Made by a program: the position numbers and the translations under genes | Source: Dongia_B soli | GTDB lineage: Bacteria; Pseudomonadota; Alphaproteobacteria; Dongiales; Dongiaceae | Length of the DNA: 45,149 bases | Direction: 5' to 3' | NCBI RefSeq assembly: GCF_034044715.1 | Contig: NZ_JAXCLW010000015.1 | Coordinates: 1 to 45,149 of the forward strand | The notes under the pieces: generated by a model | What the model saw: only the letters and a program-made list of their open reading frames with translations | Databases searched by the model: none | Told to the model about the DNA's origin: nothing | Shown: one piece after another, positions 15,852-26,716 of the stretch | Layout of the letters: each line of letters starts with the position of its first letter | Numbering within the stretch: position 1 is the first letter of the stretch

Positions 15852-17150
15852 GTGAGCGGTCTCTTCGAACAACAAGCGCCGCGTCCTCTGGCCGACCGTC
15901 TGCGGCCCAGCCGGCTCGAGGAGATTGTGGGGCAGGACCATCTGATCGGCCCGGATGGTCCGATCGGCCGGATGATCCAATCGGGCCGTCTGTCCTCGAT
16001 GATCCTGTGGGGGCCGCCGGGCTGCGGCAAGACGACCCTCGCACGCTTGATCGCGGAAAGCAGCGGCCTGCATTTCGAGATGCTTTCAGCGATCTTCAGC
16101 GGTGTTGCCGATCTGCGCAAAATTTTCGATGCGGCCCGTCAACGCCGCGCGATCGGTGAAGGAACCCTGCTGTTCATCGATGAGATCCATCGCTTCAACC
16201 GCAGCCAGCAGGACGGTTTCCTGCCTTATGTCGAGGATGGTACGGTCATTCTGGTGGGCGCCACGACCGAAAATCCGTCCTTCGAATTGAACGCGGCTCT
16301 GCTCTCGCGCTGTCAGGTATTTGTTCTCAATCGACTGGACCACGAGGACCTGTCGCAGCTTCTTATGCGAGCAGAAGAGGCGATGGAGAATAAGCTGCCG
16401 CTGATCCGGGAAGCCCGCGATGCACTGATTGCCATGGCGGACGGCGACGGGCGTTATCTGCTCAATATGGCAGAAGAGCTGTTCCGTTTTCCGCCGGATA
16501 CGGAGCTCGACGTCAACCAGCTCACCAAGGCCGTCAATCGTCGCGCGCCGCTTTATGACAAGGCGCAAGAAGGGCATTACAACCTTATTAGCGCGTTGCA
16601 CAAATCCTTGCGCGGTTCGGATACCGATGCCGCACTCTACTGGTTCGGCCGCATGCTGGCGGGCGGTGAAGATCCCAAATATATTGCACGCCGCCTGGTG
16701 CGTTTTGCGGTCGAGGATATCGGTTTGGCGGATCCGGCGGCCCTGACCCAAGCCCTAGCGGCCTGGGATGCCTATGATCGCCTAGGCTCGCCGGAAGGAG
16801 AATTGGCGATTGCTCAGGCGGTGATTTATCTGGGAACCGCGCCAAAATCCAATGCCGCTTACACCGCCTTTAAATCGGCGATGCGATCGGCGAAGGAGAC
16901 GGGGTCGGTGATGCCGCCGAAGCATATCTTGAACGCGCCGACAAAGTTGATGAAGCAACTCGGCTATAGCGACGGCTATCAATACGATCACGACGATCCG
17001 GAGGGATTTTCAGGCCAGAATTATTTCCCGGACGACCTGCCGCGCCAGCGTTTCTATCGGCCGGTCGAACGCGGCTTCGAGCGGGAATTGCTGAAACGCC
17101 AGGAATATTGGGATCGACTGCGGTCGCGCAAGCAGAACAGTGATGACTGA
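15852..17150 (+). CDS. rarA: Replication-associated recombination protein A (AAA ATPase)
   Basis: RarA/MgsA (432 aa) is a clamp-loader-like AAA+ ATPase acting at stalled replication forks. Walker A is GPPGCGKT at residues 54-61 and Walker B is LLFIDEIH at 106-113. The N-terminal segment PLADRLRPSRLEEIVGQDH is characteristic, as is the later RFAVEDIGLADP. The likely start is GTG at 15852, because the ATG two bases earlier opens onto a stop. A GGAGGG site precedes it. It lies 10 bases after the protease gene, so the two are likely co-transcribed. Confidence 0.95.
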   Translation: MSGLFEQQAPRPLADRLRPSRLEEIVGQDHLIGPDGPIGRMIQSGRLSSMILWGPPGCGKTTLARLIAESSGLHFEMLSAIFSGVADLRKIFDAARQRRAIGEGTLLFIDEIHRFNRSQQDGFLPYVEDGTVILVGATTENPSFELNAALLSRCQVFVLNRLDHEDLSQLLMRAEEAMENKLPLIREARDALIAMADGDGRYLLNMAEELFRFPPDTELDVNQLTKAVNRRAPLYDKAQEGHYNLISALHKSLRGSDTDAALYWFGRMLAGGEDPKYIARRLVRFAVEDIGLADPAALTQALAAWDAYDRLGSPEGELAIAQAVIYLGTAPKSNAAYTAFKSAMRSAKETGSVMPPKHILNAPTKLMKQLGYSDGYQYDHDDPEGFSGQNYFPDDLPRQRFYRPVERGFERELLKRQEYWDRLRSRKQNSDD

Positions 17151-17296
17151 TTTCGGCATGGCTGTGTTGCGGCGCTGGAAGCGGCCGGACAACTGCTTTG
17201 ATCTTGTCGCCACGAAAAGCTGGGGTTAGGGTTTTTGCTTCATGTCCGTTGGGGAGCGGACGAGTGCGATGAGAAACTGGGGATAGGTAGAGCGGG

Positions 17297-17953
17297 ATGC
17301 AGGATTATTTGTCACCGGAGCGCAATAGAGCGGCCCTTCTGACCATCGATGTGCAACGGGACTTTGTTCTGCCAACCGGGCCGGCTTCGAGCAGCGGCGC
17401 GGCCGTCGCTGTTCCCCAGATACAGCGCCTGGTGCGCGCCTTTCGCGCCGTGAATGCGCCGATCGTCCATGCCACACGCCTCTATCGCTGCGACGGATCG
17501 AATGTTGATCTGTGCCATCGTGCCTCGATCGAGGCCGGCGCCCGTATCGTCATGCCGGGCACCCTTGGCGCCGAATTGATCGATGAGGTAAAGCCCGAAG
17601 CTGCGCCGCGCCTGCAACCGGATCTGCTGCTGAGCGGCAAGTTGCAGGAGATCGGCAGCAACGAGTGGATCTGCTACAAATCGCGTCTCTCCGCCTTTTT
17701 CCAGACACCGATTGAAGATCATTTGAAGTCTCTCGGCATCACCACCATCGTCATTTGCGGCATCGATTTCCCCACCTCGCCGCGTTCCACCGTTTACGCC
17801 GCCAGCAACCGAGATTTCCGCATCCTCCTCGCGACGGATGCGATCTCCTGCGCCACGGATGCCGGCCTTGATGAATTGGCGGCCATCGGCGTGTACTTGA
17901 TGGGCACGGACCAGTTGCTCGACTGGTTAAGCCGCAGCCGCGCGGCGGCCTGA
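17297..17953 (+). CDS. Isochorismatase-fold cysteine hydrolase-like protein lacking the cysteine
   Basis: A 218-residue member of the isochorismatase-like fold (nicotinamidase and amidohydrolase relatives). The catalytic Asp18 is in LLTIDVQRDF and the catalytic Lys128 in YKSRLSAF. The nucleophile position, normally Cys, aligns with Ser161 in the segment CGIDFPTSPRSTV. Spacing to the downstream DA at 181-182 supports this alignment, and the codon is TCG. The protein may therefore be inactive, altered in chemistry or regulatory. It sits between rarA and the RluC-type synthase, whose start comes nine bases after its stop. The 146 bases upstream contain no recognisable gene. Confidence 0.8.
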   Translation: MQDYLSPERNRAALLTIDVQRDFVLPTGPASSSGAAVAVPQIQRLVRAFRAVNAPIVHATRLYRCDGSNVDLCHRASIEAGARIVMPGTLGAELIDEVKPEAAPRLQPDLLLSGKLQEIGSNEWICYKSRLSAFFQTPIEDHLKSLGITTIVICGIDFPTSPRSTVYAASNRDFRILLATDAISCATDAGLDELAAIGVYLMGTDQLLDWLSRSRAAA

Positions 17954-17962
17954 TCCCAGACC

Positions 17963-18973
17963 ATGACGGGAGTAACCCAGATCGAAGTTGCCGCCGAAGA
18001 CGGCGAGCAGCGCCTGGATCGCTGGTTCAAGCGGCGTTTCCCGGCAATCGGCCATGGCCGATTGGAAAAGCTGCTGAGAACCGGCCAAATTCGGGTCGAT
18101 GGCAAGCGCGTCAAAGCGAGCGACCGGCTGATTCCAGGACAAGTGGTGCGTGTGCCACCCCTGGGTGAGGCAGCGGCAGAGACGACGGACAATGCTGCGG
18201 CACCGGCAAAAGACAAGCGCCGTCAGGCAACCGTGTCGGAACGCGATGCGCGGATGCTGCGTGAGGCTGTGCTTTATCAGGACGACGATGTCATCGTGAT
18301 CAATAAGCCGGCCGGCCTTGCTGTCCAGGGTGGCAGCGGGCTCAGCCGCAATCTCGACGACATGCTGACGGCCTTGCAATTCGATGCCAAGGAAAAGCCG
18401 CGCCTGGTGCATCGGCTGGATCGCGATACCAGTGGCGTTCTGGTGCTCGCCAGATCGATACAGGCAGCACAGCGCCTTGCCGAGGCTTTCCGTCATAAAG
18501 ATGCGAAGAAAATCTATTGGGCAGTGACAGTCGGTACCCCTAAATTGTCGCGCGGCAAGATCGATGCTTCGTTGCTGAAGCAAGGCGGCCAAGGCCGCGA
18601 GCGCGTACAGATCGATGATGAAGGAAAGCGCGCCGTTACCTTTTTCACCGTGCTGGACCGAGTCGGAACCAAAGCAGCCTGGCTGGCGCTGATGCCGATG
18701 ACGGGCAGGACCCACCAATTGCGCGCGCATTGCCTGGCGCTCGGCACACCGATCTTGGGCGATGGAAAATATGCCGGTGCCGGTGCCTATATCGCGCGCG
18801 AAGCGGTCTCGCGGCAATTGCACCTGCATGCGCGGCGTTTGATCCTGCCACATCCCAAGCGGGGCATCATCGATGTAACGGCGCCGCTGCCGTCGCATAT
18901 GGAGAGCACCCGCGATTTCTTCGGATTTGCCGACAGCTTTGACGAAGATCCCTTCGTCGATCTCGATGTCTGA
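17963..18973 (+). CDS. rluC: RluC/RluD-type 23S rRNA pseudouridine synthase
   Basis: A 336-residue pseudouridine synthase of the RluA family. An S4 RNA-binding domain covers about residues 14-66 (RLDRWFKRRFP, then LLRTGQIRVDGKRVK). A charged linker follows, then the catalytic domain, with HRLDRDTSG at residues 150-158 and catalytic Asp153. The S4 domain favours RluC or RluD over RluA, and the linker and context favour RluC. The last eight bases overlap the following phosphatase gene. Confidence 0.88.
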   Translation: MTGVTQIEVAAEDGEQRLDRWFKRRFPAIGHGRLEKLLRTGQIRVDGKRVKASDRLIPGQVVRVPPLGEAAAETTDNAAAPAKDKRRQATVSERDARMLREAVLYQDDDVIVINKPAGLAVQGGSGLSRNLDDMLTALQFDAKEKPRLVHRLDRDTSGVLVLARSIQAAQRLAEAFRHKDAKKIYWAVTVGTPKLSRGKIDASLLKQGGQGRERVQIDDEGKRAVTFFTVLDRVGTKAAWLALMPMTGRTHQLRAHCLALGTPILGDGKYAGAGAYIAREAVSRQLHLHARRLILPHPKRGIIDVTAPLPSHMESTRDFFGFADSFDEDPFVDLDV

Positions 18974-19667
18974 TCCATCCGATCTGCTCAGGCAACTTGG
19001 CCGCTTTCGCCTGATCGTCTTCGATTGCGACGGGACGCTGGTGGATAGCCAGCACAATATCATCGCTGCGGTGGAGCGGGTCTGGCGAAGCATCGACATG
19101 CAGCCACCCTCGGCTGACCTCATCCGGCGTCAGGTTGGCTTGTCCGTCGAGGCGGCGATCGCCCGCATGGCGCCCGATGCGGATGCGGTCGTTCATCGGC
19201 GCTTAGGCGAGGCCTTCCTGGCCTTGAAAGCGCAATTGCAGGCCGAGCATCGGCTAGAAGAACCGCTTTATCCGGGCATCCGCGATCTCATTCACGGGTT
19301 GGACCATCCGGAGCTGTTTTTGGGAATTGCCACGGGTAAAGGCCGCGCCGCACTCGACTACACATTGCAGAAGCAGCAATTGGCCGACCGCTTTCACACG
19401 CTCCAAACCGCTGACCGATGCCGGGGCAAACCGGATCCTGAGATGATGCTGAAGGCCATCGACGAGACCGGGATGCAGCCGCACCAATCGGTGATGATCG
19501 GCGATACCAGCTTCGATATGGAAATGGCGCGGGCAGCCGGTGCGACAGCGGTCGGTGTCGCTTGGGGATATCATCAGGCAGAGGAATTACGGCAAGCGGG
19601 CGCGCATGCTGTGATCGACCATCCGTCGCAATTGACCGGCTGGTTATCGCGGCTTTCGGCGGCATAA
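18966..19667 (+). CDS. HAD-superfamily phosphatase, phosphoglycolate phosphatase-like
   Basis: A 233-residue HAD-IA hydrolase. Motif I is FDCDGTLVD with nucleophile Asp20 and acid/base Asp22. A helical cap follows, the conserved Lys is in RGKPDPEMM, and motif IV is MIGDTSFDMEMARAAG. The ATG at 18966 overlaps the rluC stop by eight bases, which suggests coupling. The in-frame ATG at 18927 lies deeper inside rluC. The substrate cannot be assigned from the sequence. The pair of pseudouridine synthase and HAD phosphatase followed by ATP12 recurs in alphaproteobacteria, to my knowledge. Confidence 0.88.
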   Translation: MSDPSDLLRQLGRFRLIVFDCDGTLVDSQHNIIAAVERVWRSIDMQPPSADLIRRQVGLSVEAAIARMAPDADAVVHRRLGEAFLALKAQLQAEHRLEEPLYPGIRDLIHGLDHPELFLGIATGKGRAALDYTLQKQQLADRFHTLQTADRCRGKPDPEMMLKAIDETGMQPHQSVMIGDTSFDMEMARAAGATAVGVAWGYHQAEELRQAGAHAVIDHPSQLTGWLSRLSAA

Positions 19668-19779
19668 CGGCTGGAACGAAGGGCCGGTTCGGTCATTTGT
19701 CTAAAAAAACGCGGCAATGATTGTAGGGCGCTGCTTCGGCCGCTAGAATCGCCGGACGTTTTTTGAAGTGATCTCGCCC

Positions 19780-21831
19780 ATGGGTTTGAAGACATTCCTG
19801 ACTGGCTTGGCCCTGGTCTTGGTCGGCCTCCTAGCGATTGCCGTGACGGCGTTGAAATCGGTGGATTTCAACGCCTATAAGGATTTTGTCGCCCAGCAGG
19901 TCAAGGTGGCGCTGGGGCGCGACCTGGTCATCGCCGGCGATGTTAGTATCTCGATCGGTCTGCGGCCGCATCTGACCGCGAAACAGATCATTCTGCGGAA
20001 CGCGTCCTGGAGCGATCAACCGCAGATGGTCGCCCTGGACCAGATCGATGCGGGGATCGAATTGCTGCCGCTGTTGTTCGAGCAGATCCGGCTCCGCGAT
20101 GTCACCTTATCCGGCGGCCAGATCATCCTGGAGCGAAATAAGGAGGGTATTGGCAATTGGGCCTTTGACGGCGCTGCGAGTAATGGCGATACGCCGACGC
20201 CCCTGCCCGATATCGGCAAGCTCTCGATCGAAAATTTCAAGCTCCGTTATCGCGATCCCGTCCGTCGTCAGGACGTCAGCATGGTGGTGTCGAAATTCAG
20301 CGCCAGAACCGCGGCCGATCGCGGCCCGGTCAGTTGGAGCCTGGATGGCACGGTCGACAAGTCCGCCGTCAATCTCAGGGGAACCTTGGGGACGCTCAGT
20401 CAACTTGCCGCTGGACCATCACCGGTCAATATCCGCGGGACGGTCGCCGAGACCGGGATCCAGATCGTCGGCACGGTTCAAAACGCGATGAACCTCACGG
20501 GCTGGGATGTCGATCTGCAACTCGCCGGCAATGATGGGTCAAAGGTCAATCCGCTGCTCGGCCTCTCTCTGCCGCAGACACAGCCATTCAAACTGACAAC
20601 CCATGTGACCGATCCCGAGGACGGATACCATTTCGATCACCTGCAATTGGCTGTCGGCGGCAGTAAGATGAACGGCATCGTGGTCGTCGCGGCCAAGCAG
20701 CCGTCGCCCTTTGTGCGATTGCAGGTCACGGCAGATCGCATCGATCTCGCCGATTTCGGTTTCGCGCCGGCAGCGCAGAAAAACCCATCAGCAAATACAG
20801 GACCTATCTTCGACAGGACTGCATGGGGGCTCGACTGGATGCGCAATGTCGATGCCGATGTGGCCCTGACGGTGCGGGAGTTGCTGCGAGGTCAGCCGGT
20901 CTTGAAGGACGGGGAGGTGGACCTCTCGCTCAGGAACGGCGTGCTGACCCTGCAATCGCTGCAGGCGGCGATGGGAAACGGGACGATCCATGCGGTTGGC
21001 GTCGTTCATGTCGATACCGAAATACCGTCACTCGAGATGACGGTAACTGGCCAGCGGATCAATTCGGCGCCTTTGCTGGCCGCGACAGGTCTGTCGGATG
21101 TGCTATCGGCTGGCGATCTCGATCTGGATCTTGCGCTTAACGGCCCGGCAACTTCCGAGCACGGCCTGATGTCCAGTCTTTCGGGCACGGCGAGCTTTTC
21201 CGCCGGCAGCGGCACATTGCGCAGCAGTTTTGTCCGACTTTTGCTCGCCGATGCGACGAAGCTCCTGATGCATGGCGGTACCGCCGATGCGGCGCGAGTC
21301 AGTTGCGTTGCAGGCGGGTTCGAGATCGATGGTGGCGTCGCGCATACGCGTGGGGTCGTCCTCGACACGCCGGGTGCCGCTGTCGTCGGCGTCGGCAATA
21401 TCGATCTGGGGCGCGAAAGCCTACATATGCGGCTGGATTCGAAATCGAAGGAAGTCAGCCTTGCAGCCCTGGCTGTGCCGGTAATCGTTTCCGGCGATTT
21501 GCGCCATCCCGTGGTGACGCCGGATCCCGTCGGCGCGATCGGCAATGCCTCTGATTTCGTTGCCGGTACAGCCGATTACGTCTCCTTGGGCGCGCTCTCC
21601 GCCTTGACCGGCCTGGGGAAAGAAAAATCGCTGGGGGACAATCCTTGCGCCGCGCTGGCAGCTGGGGGAGGCAAGCGAAGCTCCGTTGGCGACAAGATCA
21701 AGCAAGGGGCCGATACGGTTGGAAGCGGCGCAAAACAGGCCATTCAGGGTATCAGCAAAGGTGCCGGCAGCGTAACCAAGGATGTCGGCAAGGAACTCGG
21801 CAATGGTCTCAACAGCCTGTTCGGCAATTAG
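19780..21831 (+). CDS. AsmA-family inner-membrane-anchored envelope protein
   Basis: A 683-residue protein with one N-terminal membrane segment (about residues 5-25, FLTGLALVLVGLLAIAVTAL), followed by the AsmA-type start of the periplasmic domain, which includes GRDLVIAGDVSISIGLRP. AsmA-like proteins are large periplasmic beta-rich proteins linked to outer-membrane lipid homeostasis. The C-terminal 90 residues are Gly/Lys/Ala-rich, with repeated short Gly-Ser spacing, and look disordered. ATG 19780 is preferred over GTG 19768, though neither has a strong binding site. The ATP12 gene starts about ten bases after its stop. Confidence 0.82.
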   Translation: MGLKTFLTGLALVLVGLLAIAVTALKSVDFNAYKDFVAQQVKVALGRDLVIAGDVSISIGLRPHLTAKQIILRNASWSDQPQMVALDQIDAGIELLPLLFEQIRLRDVTLSGGQIILERNKEGIGNWAFDGAASNGDTPTPLPDIGKLSIENFKLRYRDPVRRQDVSMVVSKFSARTAADRGPVSWSLDGTVDKSAVNLRGTLGTLSQLAAGPSPVNIRGTVAETGIQIVGTVQNAMNLTGWDVDLQLAGNDGSKVNPLLGLSLPQTQPFKLTTHVTDPEDGYHFDHLQLAVGGSKMNGIVVVAAKQPSPFVRLQVTADRIDLADFGFAPAAQKNPSANTGPIFDRTAWGLDWMRNVDADVALTVRELLRGQPVLKDGEVDLSLRNGVLTLQSLQAAMGNGTIHAVGVVHVDTEIPSLEMTVTGQRINSAPLLAATGLSDVLSAGDLDLDLALNGPATSEHGLMSSLSGTASFSAGSGTLRSSFVRLLLADATKLLMHGGTADAARVSCVAGGFEIDGGVAHTRGVVLDTPGAAVVGVGNIDLGRESLHMRLDSKSKEVSLAALAVPVIVSGDLRHPVVTPDPVGAIGNASDFVAGTADYVSLGALSALTGLGKEKSLGDNPCAALAAGGGKRSSVGDKIKQGADTVGSGAKQAIQGISKGAGSVTKDVGKELGNGLNSLFGN

Positions 21832-21842
21832 GGAAGTTCATT

Positions 21843-22568
21843 TTGATATCGGAAGCACCACGTCGCTTTTATCGCGACGTCACGGTCCAACGCGGTGATG
21901 ATGGATGGCAGATCGCTTTGGACGGCAAGCTGCTGCGCTCGCCCGCGAAAGCGCCCCTCGTTCTCCCTAGCGAAGCCTTGGCCCAGGCCATCCAGGCGGA
22001 ATGGGATGGGCAAGCGGAGCGCATTCAGCCGCGTTCCATGCCGATGATGCAACTGGTCAGCACGTCGGTAGATCGGGTGATCCCTAACCGGGCACAGATC
22101 GTCACGGATATCACCGCCTATGCCGCCAGCGACCTGATCTGCTATCGCGCTGAAGCGCCAGAGGAACTGGTTCGCCGCCAGGAAGAACATTGGCAGGCCT
22201 TGACCGACTGGGCGAGCCACCGTTTCGATGTCAGCCTGCGTACCACGACCGGCATCATGGCGGTCGAACAATCAGCGCAGAGCCTGGCTATTTTTGCCCG
22301 GATCGTCGATCAGCTCGATCCCTGGCGGCTGACAGCCCTGGCCAATGTCACTACGACTGCGGGGTCCCTGGTCATTGCGTTGGCACTGCTGGAAGGCCGG
22401 TTGACGCCGGAAACCGCTGTTAGCGCGGCACAGCTCGACGAGCTCTATCAGGCCGAAAGATGGGGCGAGGATGCCGAGGCCGGGGCGAGGCGCCAGGGGC
22501 AGGCGCGAGAGATTGCCGATGCCGCACGATTCGTGACGTTATTGGACAACTCCGCACGCCACGAATGA
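21843..22568 (+). CDS. ATP12-family F1-ATPase assembly chaperone
   Basis: A 241-residue protein matching the ATP12 family, which in mitochondria and alphaproteobacteria assists assembly of the F1 alpha subunit. The typical start region RRFYRDVTV, then WQIALDGKLLRSPAK, and the later segments MPMMQLVSTSVDRV and SDLICYRAEAPEELV are visible. No ATG fits. The family N-terminus is reached from the TTG at 21843, which has a GGGAAG-like site about eight bases upstream. It follows the AsmA gene closely. A gap of 145 bases separates it from pccB. Confidence 0.85.
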   Translation: MISEAPRRFYRDVTVQRGDDGWQIALDGKLLRSPAKAPLVLPSEALAQAIQAEWDGQAERIQPRSMPMMQLVSTSVDRVIPNRAQIVTDITAYAASDLICYRAEAPEELVRRQEEHWQALTDWASHRFDVSLRTTTGIMAVEQSAQSLAIFARIVDQLDPWRLTALANVTTTAGSLVIALALLEGRLTPETAVSAAQLDELYQAERWGEDAEAGARRQGQAREIADAARFVTLLDNSARHE

Positions 22569-22632
22569 GATCAGCTTAGCTTCCTGATTTGGCTACATTT
22601 TTCTGTGTCTTCTCTGGCATGAGCCTTCGTGC

Positions 22633-22658
22633 TATTGCAGCATCTCGCGACTGCAATA
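22633..22658. promoter_or_regulatory. Inverted repeat upstream of pccB
   Basis: A perfect eight-base inverted repeat, TATTGCAG at 22633-22640 and CTGCAATA at 22651-22658, separated by ten bases (CATCTCGCGA). It ends 55 bases before the pccB start and is the only conspicuous symmetry in the gap. The spacing suits a dimeric regulator binding two TTGCA half-sites. A clear -35/-10 pair was not found nearby. Confidence 0.55.
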
Positions 22659-22713
22659 TGACAGATCGGCGGCTGACCGATGGGGATCCGATGAAGCGGG
22701 GAGTAGAGACGAC

Positions 22714-24246
22714 ATGCAGGACATTCTGAAGCGTCTGGAAGACATGCGGGATGCGGCCCGGGCGGGCGGCGGTCAGAAGCGCGTCGATGCCCAGCATGCC
22801 AAGGGCCGCTTGACGGCACGGGAACGCATCGAATTGCTGCTTGACCCGGATTCCTTCGAAGAATGGGATATGTTCGTCGAGCATCGCTGCGCCGATTTCG
22901 GCATGGCCGCGAACAAAGTGCCGGGCGACGGTGTCGTGACCGGCTATGGCACGGTCAATGGGCGCCTAATCTTCGTCTTCAGCCAGGACTTCACCGTTTT
23001 CGGCGGTTCGCTCTCCGAAGCCCATGCCGAGAAGATCTGCAAGGTGATGGACCAAGCCATGCGAGTCGGGGCGCCGGTGATCGGGCTCAACGATTCCGGT
23101 GGTGCCCGCATTCAGGAAGGTGTTGCCTCCCTCGCCGGCTATGCCGAGGTGTTCCAGCGCAATATCATGGCCTCCGGTGTCGTGCCGCAGATTTCGTTGG
23201 TGATGGGCCCTTGCGCCGGTGGCGCGGTCTATTCGCCGGCCATGACCGACTTCATCTTCATGGTGAAGGATTCTTCTTACATGTTTGTCACCGGTCCGGA
23301 TGTGGTGAAGACGGTGACCCATGAAACGGTCACTTTCGAGCAGTTAGGCGGCGCGCTGACCCATAGCCAGAAATCGGGCGTGGCCGATCTCGCTTTCGAA
23401 AACGATGTGGAAGCGCTGCTGCAATTGCGCCGCTTCATCGATTTCCTGCCTGCCTCCAATCGCGAAAAGGCGCCGCTGCGTGAAACGCCGGATCCGATCG
23501 ATCGGGATGAGCCCTCGCTCGATACGTTGATCCCTGCCAATCCGAACAAGCCCTATGACATGCACGAGCTGATCCGCAAGGTGGCCGATGAGGGCGATTT
23601 CTTCGAGATTCAGCCGGAATTCGCCAAGAACATCCTGACCGGATTTGCGCGCTTGGGCGGCGAGACGGTCGGCATCGTCGCCAATCAGCCAATGGTTTTG
23701 GCTGGCTGCCTGGATATCGATAGCAGCCGCAAGGCAGCACGCTTTGTCCGCTTCTGCGACTGCTTCAATATTCCCATTATCACCTTCGTCGATGTGCCGG
23801 GCTTCCTGCCGGGCACGGCGCAGGAATATGGCGGCATTATCAAGCACGGCGCCAAGTTGCTCTTTGCCTATGGCGAAGCGACGGTACCCAAGATCACCGT
23901 GATCACCCGCAAGGCTTATGGCGGCGCCTACGACGTTATGAGTTCCAAGCATTTGCGCGGCGATGTCAATTTCGCTTGGCCCTCTGCCGAAATCGCGGTG
24001 ATGGGGCCAAAGGGTGCGGTGGAAATCATTTTCCGGTCCGATATCGGCGATAAGGACAAGATCGCCGCACGCACGGAAGAATATCGCGAGAAATTCGCCA
24101 ATCCGTTTGTCGCCGGCGCTCGCGGCTTTATCGACGATGTGATCATGCCGCATTCGACCCGCAAGCGGCTTTGCCGGTCGCTGGCCATGCTGCGGGACAA
24201 GCAATTGAGCAATCCCTGGAAGAAGCACGACAACATCCCGCTGTAA
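22714..24246 (+). CDS. pccB: Propionyl-CoA carboxylase beta subunit (carboxyltransferase)
   Basis: A 510-residue acyl-CoA carboxyltransferase that moves the carboxyl group from carboxybiotin to propionyl-CoA, giving methylmalonyl-CoA. The N-terminal crotonase-like domain has GGARIQEGVASLAGYAEVF and the oxyanion-loop segment GPCAGGAVYSPA. The C-terminal domain has GFLPGTAQEYGGIIKHGAKLL and RKAYGGAYDVMSSKHL. The Asp after GGAY is the residue described as selecting propionyl- over acetyl-CoA in the Streptomyces enzyme. The gene pairs with pccA 50 bases downstream. It has a separate leader with an inverted repeat. Confidence 0.94.
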   Translation: MQDILKRLEDMRDAARAGGGQKRVDAQHAKGRLTARERIELLLDPDSFEEWDMFVEHRCADFGMAANKVPGDGVVTGYGTVNGRLIFVFSQDFTVFGGSLSEAHAEKICKVMDQAMRVGAPVIGLNDSGGARIQEGVASLAGYAEVFQRNIMASGVVPQISLVMGPCAGGAVYSPAMTDFIFMVKDSSYMFVTGPDVVKTVTHETVTFEQLGGALTHSQKSGVADLAFENDVEALLQLRRFIDFLPASNREKAPLRETPDPIDRDEPSLDTLIPANPNKPYDMHELIRKVADEGDFFEIQPEFAKNILTGFARLGGETVGIVANQPMVLAGCLDIDSSRKAARFVRFCDCFNIPIITFVDVPGFLPGTAQEYGGIIKHGAKLLFAYGEATVPKITVITRKAYGGAYDVMSSKHLRGDVNFAWPSAEIAVMGPKGAVEIIFRSDIGDKDKIAARTEEYREKFANPFVAGARGFIDDVIMPHSTRKRLCRSLAMLRDKQLSNPWKKHDNIPL

Positions 24247-24296
24247 CGGCGGGTACGGGACAGGACGTAAAGGGATTGCCGAAGGAAGCGCGGAAC

Positions 24297-26281
<1,985 letters not shown>

Positions 26282-26282
<1 letters not shown>

Positions 26283-26593
26283 TGAGCGACCAACCGACCT
26301 CACCGTTGCCTGCGGGCCACAAAGCCGAACGCGTGCGCATCGCTGGCCGCGTTCAGGGGGTCTGGTATCGGGCCTGGACGGTAGAACAGGCAGAGGCGCG
26401 CGAACTCAATGGATGGGTGCGCAACCGGCAAGATGGCACTGTCGAGGCATTGTTCGTCGGCCCCGCCGATAAAGTCGATGACATGATCGCCGCTTGCCAT
26501 CGCGGCCCAGAGCATGCCCGTGTCGAAAGCGTCGTCCGGGAGGCGGCGCAAGGTATCGTTGGCGACGGTTTCCGCCAATTGCCGGATGCTTGA
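26282..26593 (+). CDS. acyP: Acylphosphatase
   Basis: A 103-residue acylphosphatase that hydrolyses carboxyl-phosphate bonds. The two catalytic residues are present: Arg30 in GRVQGVWYR and Asn48 in NGWVRNR. It has an extra N-terminal stretch of about 15 residues before the fold. The start overlaps the pccA stop (TGATG at 26280-26284), so it is translationally coupled to propionyl-CoA carboxylase. That is an unusual partner, since biotin carboxylase makes a carboxyphosphate intermediate. lipB converges from the other strand, with 123 unassigned bases between them. Confidence 0.93.
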
Positions 26594-26716
26594 AACGGGC
26601 TTACCGCAAGAGCCCCAATTTAAGCGGACGGGCGCAAGGGATCCATTGCTGTGCGACCCATGCGATGCGCTCTATCCGTAGCCATCCGTGCCAGACCTTC
26701 ATCCGGTCGGGTTGGT

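Noticed and set aside
17158..17229. 23-codon open frame between rarA and the isochorismatase-fold gene
   Set aside because: No binding site, no recognised motif, and too short to separate from chance.
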